From assembly GCA_964658445.1 (NCBI GenBank), contig CAZZZH010000019.1, positions 1-27,952 of the forward strand: a DNA stretch of 27,952 nt, written 5' to 3'. The position numbers were made by a program, and so were the translations under genes. The notes beneath the pieces were generated by a model. The model was given only the letters and a program-made list of their open reading frames with translations. It searched no databases and had not been told where the DNA came from. Shown one piece after another: positions 24,560 to 27,952 of this stretch (position 1 is the stretch's first letter; each line of letters opens with the position of its first letter). This DNA comes from Ilyomonas sp964658445. Lineage in GTDB: Bacteria; Bacteroidota; Bacteroidia; Chitinophagales; Chitinophagaceae.

Positions 24560-25480
24560 TTATTGCTGTGTTACAATGATGTAGGGAGGTCTGCATTTTA
24601 CAGTTGCTGTGCCCTTAGCTGTTGTGGCGCTGCCAGCTGAGACCGAAAACGAATCACCCCCACCATGATCATCTCCAGTTTCATTTTCCTGCCCTTCAAT
24701 AAATACTTCTCCTTCTTTGGCATTTTGCGTTTCTATTAAACCCGCCGGTATCTGGGATTTATATTTATAGTAATAAAGGCGGAAGCCGATTTGGTTTAAC
24801 GCCCCGGAGCTTTTATCACCAAGGCGATACTGTAAAATGAAATCTTTAAAAGTGCCGTTTGGCGGATTTTTTCCTAAGGCACCGTTTTGCAAGCTCTTTT
24901 TAAGATTAATGACACCTGTCGCCCTATTGATAGAGATACCTTGTGTGCTTACCTGCTGAGCAACCGGACCAACATCAAACTGGCAGCCACCGCTACAATC
25001 AGTCGGTTTCAATGGATTTGCATTGTAAATAGGTGCAGCCGTATCTGGATGGCTCGTCAATACATAAGTACTGTCCATGTAGTTGATACCGGAAATAGTG
25101 ATGAATTTCTTGCAGGTATCTTTTGCACCTGTTGCTAAAAACCAAACAGAATATTCTAAACCGGTTTCACTTCCTGTAACGTCAATACTACCGTCACCAG
25201 AGTTGATTTTTAGCCCGAATGGATAAGCACCAAAGGTGCCGCTCAACGCATTTGCAGGCTTTACCACATAGTTACCAGGCAGGTTAGTTAAGTAAAAGAT
25301 GGTGTCAGAATAATAAAACTGATCGCATGGACTTGCAACCTGGTTCGCCAGACTTAATTTATCAACCTGGCTTGCCTTAGCTTGTAATGAGTTTGTTTGG
25401 TTGTTTACTTCTTTGCTGCAAGCTAAAATAGTGAGAGCGGAAATTGAAGCGGCAGCAAAGATTAGTTTGAATTTTCTCAT
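24560..25480 (-). CDS. Lipoprotein of unknown function with Ig/putative-Ig-like segments
   Basis: This 306-residue protein has a lipoprotein signal MRKFKLIFAAASISALTILA followed by CSKE, so Cys21 should be lipidated. The mature part is mainly beta and Gly/Ser/Thr-rich. FGLKINSGDGSIDVTGSETG resembles the repeated GL-x-I-x-x-x-x-G-x-I-x-G pattern of putative Ig (He_PIG) domains, and YSVWFLATGAKDTCKKFITI is a second beta segment. Paired Cys (CKKF; CSGGCQF) may form disulfides. An acidic/Gly-rich stretch (EGQENETGDDHGGGD) precedes a short C-terminal strand with TVKCRPPYIIV. I recognise similar Chitinophagaceae lipoproteins but no assigned function. It stands alone between a promoter candidate and a long terminator, so it is probably a separate transcript from the CHAT gene. 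Confidence 0.75.
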   Translation of the reverse strand: MRKFKLIFAAASISALTILACSKEVNNQTNSLQAKASQVDKLSLANQVASPCDQFYYSDTIFYLTNLPGNYVVKPANALSGTFGAYPFGLKINSGDGSIDVTGSETGLEYSVWFLATGAKDTCKKFITISGINYMDSTYVLTSHPDTAAPIYNANPLKPTDCSGGCQFDVGPVAQQVSTQGISINRATGVINLKKSLQNGALGKNPPNGTFKDFILQYRLGDKSSGALNQIGFRLYYYKYKSQIPAGLIETQNAKEGEVFIEGQENETGDDHGGGDSFSVSAGSATTAKGTATVKCRPPYIIVTQQ

Positions 25481-26026
25481 ATCAGTTATTGAAGTGATTC
25501 AAAAATAAATATTAGTTCTATTATTAAGAAATATGAGATGGAGTACATCCAGACGGTGAAGCAGTCTTTGTTCTAATGAACTGTCAGGCTTATCTCTCAT
25601 AGTTACTTAGTTGCATCGTCCGCAAAAAATGTAACCGATCGCGAGCTTCTTCACTTTGTGAAGAACGAATAAAATTAGCAGGTGGTTGCCTTATGCAAAA
25701 TTTTGATTGTAAAAGTTTACAATTTTGACAACTGTTTTTTTAAATTAAGATGGGTACAGTTTTGTGAAACAGCTCATGCGAATACTAACGACTATCAATG
25801 AAATAATTTTTTTTGAACCTTTTCTTATTTCACCTCATACCTATTCATTCGTGAGCCGTTATCCTATCTTTTAAGAGTCAAGAATTTTTTTTCAAAAAAG
25901 ATTACGCTGGTGGTTACATTCTCTTTTCTTGCAGCAACCAATATAGGTAGTGCAAACAAAATCGCTTTTCAAAAATCTTTTTCCTCCGATTCCTTAACAG
26001 CATGTTTTAATTCAAACACAAATACG
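25481..26026. other. Long divergent intergenic region with two dyads
   Basis: About 546 bases separate two divergent lipoprotein genes. A perfect 8-bp hairpin TTCTTCAC/GTGAAGAA with a 3-base loop lies at 25647-25665. A perfect dyad ATTGTAAA-AG-TTTACAAT lies at 25706-25723 and is flanked by two direct copies of AATTTTGA. No gene is convincing: the frame that extends the downstream lipoprotein upstream from 25910 begins with GTG and lacks a plausible signal. Confidence 0.5.
25500..25507 (-). promoter_or_regulatory. Putative -7 element of the lipoprotein gene
   Basis: On the minus strand TATTTTTG matches TAnnTTTG exactly, about 19 bases before the ATG at 25480; a TTT lies at the expected -33 distance. 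Confidence 0.4.
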
Positions 26027-26473
26027 ATGAAGATCAAATCAATCATTCCATTCTGTGCTTTCTGCCTTGTAGCAATTCAGTTTATCGCCTGCCAGAAAGA
26101 TGTATCACAACCCGCTACTGCGTTGCCACTTACTGCTAGTTCTGTAGCCGGAAATTTCACAGTCGCTTCTTTTTCAGACCCTGCAAATCAGGCATCGACC
26201 TTCAACGGATTCCATTTTACATTTAATGAAAACGGTACTGTTGCTGCAACAAAAGATAATAGCACTTTTAGCGGTAGCTGGCGTTTTGACGATAGCGATC
26301 CATCTGAAATCAAACTTAATTTTTCTGACGTTCCGCTTACTGAACTTAACAAAGGATGGCATGTAGATGACCTCACAGATGCCCATATGTTTTTGACTGA
26401 TGATGGCGCAGGAGACGACGCAAATGATGACAATGCTTCTCACCAAAGCAGTGTAGAATTCGGCAGAGACTAA
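26027..26473 (+). CDS. Small lipocalin-like lipoprotein
   Basis: This 148-residue protein starts at the ATG at 26027, giving a clean lipoprotein signal, MKIKSIIPFCAFCLVAIQFIACQKD, with the Cys in I-A-C. The mature part has the pattern G-x-F-x-V-x-x-F-x-D...F-x-G-x-x-F-x-F-x-x-x-G-x-V-x-A...F-x-G-x-W: FTVASFSDPANQASTFNGFH, FTFNENGTVAATKD and FSGSWRF. This resembles the single-domain lipocalin-like lipoproteins common in Bacteroidota. The C-terminus is Asp-rich (DDGAGDDANDDN). Function is unknown. The next gene, 51 bases downstream, also encodes an exported protein, so they may form an operon. Confidence 0.72.
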   Translation: MKIKSIIPFCAFCLVAIQFIACQKDVSQPATALPLTASSVAGNFTVASFSDPANQASTFNGFHFTFNENGTVAATKDNSTFSGSWRFDDSDPSEIKLNFSDVPLTELNKGWHVDDLTDAHMFLTDDGAGDDANDDNASHQSSVEFGRD

Positions 26474-26524
26474 CACAAATAATTACAATAAATTTTTCTT
26501 TTAAATTTAAACAATACAACAATT

Positions 26525-26824
26525 ATGAAACGAGTAATTCTGGCAGTATGCCTGTTCGCATCAATTGGCACATTTGCAAACCCAAAAGCAAACATCACTA
26601 CATCGGAATTGAAAAAAGGGGATGGCAGACACATTCCGGCTTCACAAGTTCCGGCGCCTGTAATGGCAGATTTTCACGCACGATATCCCGATGCAAAAAA
26701 CACGCAATGGGAAGTTGAATCTGAACACGGATCAGCCGTATACCAGGCAGATTTTACTAGAAGCAACAACAAGCGTGTAAGAGCGCAATGGCTTGCCGAC
26801 GGCACTTTCTTGGGTGAGAAATAA
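26525..26824 (+). CDS. Exported PepSY-like protein
   Basis: This 99-residue protein has a signal peptide (MKRVILAVCLFASIGTFANP). The mature part carries VPAPVMADFHARYPDAKNTQ followed by WEVESEHGSAVYQADF and AQWLADGTFL. That is the (PeSY-like) pattern V-x-x-x-F-x-x-x-(Y/F)-P-x-A-x-x-x-x-W...Y-x-x-x-F...A-x-x-x-x-x-G-x-(F/W/L) of Bacteroidota PepSY-like (DUF2874-type) proteins. Most members carry two repeats; only one is present. A periplasmic location is likely; the role is not known. It is followed by a very long perfect terminator hairpin. Confidence 0.8.
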   Translation: MKRVILAVCLFASIGTFANPKANITTSELKKGDGRHIPASQVPAPVMADFHARYPDAKNTQWEVESEHGSAVYQADFTRSNNKRVRAQWLADGTFLGEK

Positions 26825-26859
26825 AATAATCTCACGAGAACAAAGAACGCTGGATCCGC

Positions 26860-26901
26860 AAAAAAGGAAAAGCGACTTTTTTAAGTCGCTTTTCCTTTTT
26901 T
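26860..26901 (+). terminator. Long perfect intrinsic terminator after the PepSY-like gene
   Basis: A 19-base arm at 26860-26878 (core GGAAAAGCGACTT) is the exact reverse complement of 26883-26901 (core AAGTCGCTTTTCC), with a 4-T loop and a run of T at the 3' side. It lies 36 bases after the stop. Confidence 0.88.
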
Positions 26902-26929
26902 TTTATAACTGGTTCAAGGTCTATTACCC

Positions 26930-26939
26930 NNNNNNNNNN
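26930..26939. other. Assembly gap (10 N)
   Basis: Ten N in a non-coding stretch. The flanks (ending CTATTACCC, starting TTTCGGC) share no overlap, so the true gap length is unknown. The order of the genes on the two sides is therefore only as certain as the scaffolding. The 116 bases to the right hold nothing I recognise. Confidence 0.9.
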
Positions 26940-27055
26940 TTTCGGCTTTAAAATGTGAAAATCAAAGCATATTCGGGAACCGTGAAGCTTATCACCTAGG
27001 ATGGTATACAAAGACTGTGAAATAGCTTATTCTCGAGAAAAAAACTTCGATTTCA

Positions 27056-27430
27056 TTAGAATATATATTTTTTCGCATAAATAAAATCAATCAGCAGTAC
27101 GCCGATTAAAATCATCAATCCAAAAAACTCCCTGGTTTCCTCAATCCAGGGCTTTTCAGCCTTCATGGTTTCAGCAATGTTCTGCGCACCGTGTTTCGTC
27201 ATCCAGTCTATCAACCCATTAGTGTCAAACACTTTGTACAATGCATAAGCTGCATAAACAATGATACCGGCAATATAAGCTTTAGGATAAAACCGGTCAC
27301 GGAAAGCAAGCCAGCACATAGCTGCGCCATATAAATAAATCGGCATCCATACATACGGGTCGGGATCGTTATACTGAAGCGCAGCAAAAATGATGAAGAT
27401 AACTACGAAGGCAATGTTGAAAGCTTTCAT
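27056..27430 (-). CDS. Small multi-pass membrane protein, TMEM220-like
   Basis: This 124-residue protein is taken from the ATG at 27428-27430 (MKAFNIAFVVIFIIFAALQY). It has about four hydrophobic segments: residues 3-19, 27-45 (PIYLYGAAMCWLAF), 52-65 (YIAGIIVYAAYAL) and 105-120 (LMILIGVLLIDFIY). LQYNDPDPYVWMPIYLYGA is the hallmark of the transmembrane-220 family, whose function is unknown. A longer frame adds 26 residues without family sequence. The short C-terminal tail is basic (AKKYIF). It lies downstream of the Gfo/Idh/MocA gene on the same strand with 114 bases between, so cotranscription is possible. Confidence 0.85.
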   Translation of the reverse strand: MKAFNIAFVVIFIIFAALQYNDPDPYVWMPIYLYGAAMCWLAFRDRFYPKAYIAGIIVYAAYALYKVFDTNGLIDWMTKHGAQNIAETMKAEKPWIEETREFFGLMILIGVLLIDFIYAKKYIF

Positions 27431-27544
27431 ACGATGAAAATATGGGCGTAAAAATAGACGTCGTAAGATAAAACAACAAAGCAATCTTATGGTATAAATA
27501 CACAACAAGACTGCTTTGCATAAATATAAAAAGCTTTCGAAACT

Positions 27545-27952
27545 CTACGCCAGCTTCATATTCACCGGATCCCAGTTTATAATTTTCTTCTGAAAATAAC
27601 TATCGTTGCAAGACAATGCCGGTGCCGCAGCCCGAAAGCCAAACACAGCATCTTCCACTACGGTCTTACCGGTTCTTACCGAATCAAAGAAGTTTGTCAA
27701 GTGGTCCAAATGGTCGCTATATCCTTCCGGTGCATTAAATTTTACATCAGCTTTTTGCGGGCGCGTCTGTTGCTCTTTCGTCCATTTGGCATCATACGCT
27801 TTCTGCATGTCTTCCTGCATTTGTTTGGGGAAGGTGAATACCGAATCATAGCCGCCAAAGCCAGGCGCCTGCGGAAGTATGCTATGAGTAATATTCAGGC
27901 TGTTTCCATTTACTTCTATCACACCTTCCGAACCAATGAAACGAATCTTTTC
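27545..27952 (-). CDS. Gfo/Idh/MocA-family oxidoreductase, C-terminal part (truncated by window edge)
   Basis: The frame is open to the last base of the window, so 5' sequence is missing; 135 residues are visible. It begins EKIRFIGSEGVIEVNGNSLN, a beta strand typical of the C-terminal domain of NAD-dependent sugar dehydrogenases. FGGYDSVFTFPKQMQEDMQK, SDHLDHLTNFFDSVRTGKTV and VEDAVFGFRAAAPALSCNDS follow. DHLxNFxDSVRxGKxxVED is the well-known Gfo/Idh/MocA end motif, and the final YFQKKIINWDPVNMKLA is common in Bacteroidota members. The Rossmann half and any export signal lie outside the window, so location and substrate cannot be judged. An internal GTG at 27922 is not a true start. Confidence 0.88.
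   Translation of the reverse strand, partial: EKIRFIGSEGVIEVNGNSLNITHSILPQAPGFGGYDSVFTFPKQMQEDMQKAYDAKWTKEQQTRPQKADVKFNAPEGYSDHLDHLTNFFDSVRTGKTVVEDAVFGFRAAAPALSCNDSYFQKKIINWDPVNMKLA

Noticed and set aside
25910..26026. Longer start (GTG) for the lipocalin-like lipoprotein
   Set aside because: It would bury the clear lipoprotein signal peptide 39 residues inside the protein.
1..27952. CRISPR array, tRNA, rRNA, insertion sequence or prophage
   Set aside because: I looked for regularly spaced identical repeats, tRNA-like T-loops, transposase/integrase sequence and phage structural genes and saw none.

Overview
The window looks like ordinary chromosome of a member of the Bacteroidota, most likely the Chitinophagaceae or a close relative. 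The reasons are: many lipoprotein signals with C-S-K or C-Q-K after the lipobox; almost no Shine-Dalgarno sequences; promoter-like TAnnTTTG elements; ribonuclease Y; an outer-membrane barrel ending in the phylum's usual aromatic F-W-F strand; a PepSY-like secreted protein; and a Gfo/Idh/MocA oxidoreductase. The family assignment is inference from protein resemblance, not a search. I see no tRNA, rRNA, CRISPR array, transposase, integrase or phage gene. Two runs of 10 N (4551-4560 and 26930-26939) are assembly gaps. LAYOUT. 1-474 is the 3' end of an outer-membrane beta-barrel gene, followed by a long-stem hairpin. 642-3895 holds a TIGR01777-type epimerase (minus), then gpsA and an MscS-type channel (plus). 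3949-7185, all minus, holds two small exported charged proteins, a small HQLQN-motif protein and an MsbA-like ABC exporter. 7266-8965 is rbfA plus a LolC/E-like permease. A minus-strand Ldh-family dehydrogenase follows, divergent from a secreted protein with a YkuD-like (L,D-transpeptidase-like) C-terminus. 11686-15209, all minus, holds a DUF1223 lipoprotein, a LexA-like XRE/S24 repressor with a probable operator, and rny. A small lipoprotein, an M23 peptidase and the divergent alaS follow. REGION OF MOST INTEREST. 20270-24436 encodes an ECF sigma factor, an overlapping single-pass membrane protein that looks like an anti-sigma factor with periplasmic TPRs, and, convergent to these, a 924-residue exported TPR-CHAT protein (caspase-like His/Cys dyad) with a C-terminal membrane anchor. 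Predicted topology puts the protease-like domain on the same side of the membrane as the TPR part of the anti-sigma factor. A protease-triggered sigma switch is therefore a testable idea; it is only distantly reminiscent of TPR-CHAT/sigma pairs such as CRISPR type III-E Craspase. 24560-26824 holds three exported proteins of unknown function (two lipoproteins and a PepSY-like protein), and 27056-27952 holds a TMEM220-like membrane protein and the C-terminal part of a Gfo/Idh/MocA oxidoreductase. NON-CODING STRUCTURE. Two intergenic regions (upstream of gpsA, and between the M23 gene and alaS) carry degenerate 7-bp tandem repeats. In each, one patch is followed by a second patch in inverted orientation. 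Strong hairpin terminators lie at 3896-3931, 12459-12488, 13558-13594, 24494-24526 and 26860-26901.
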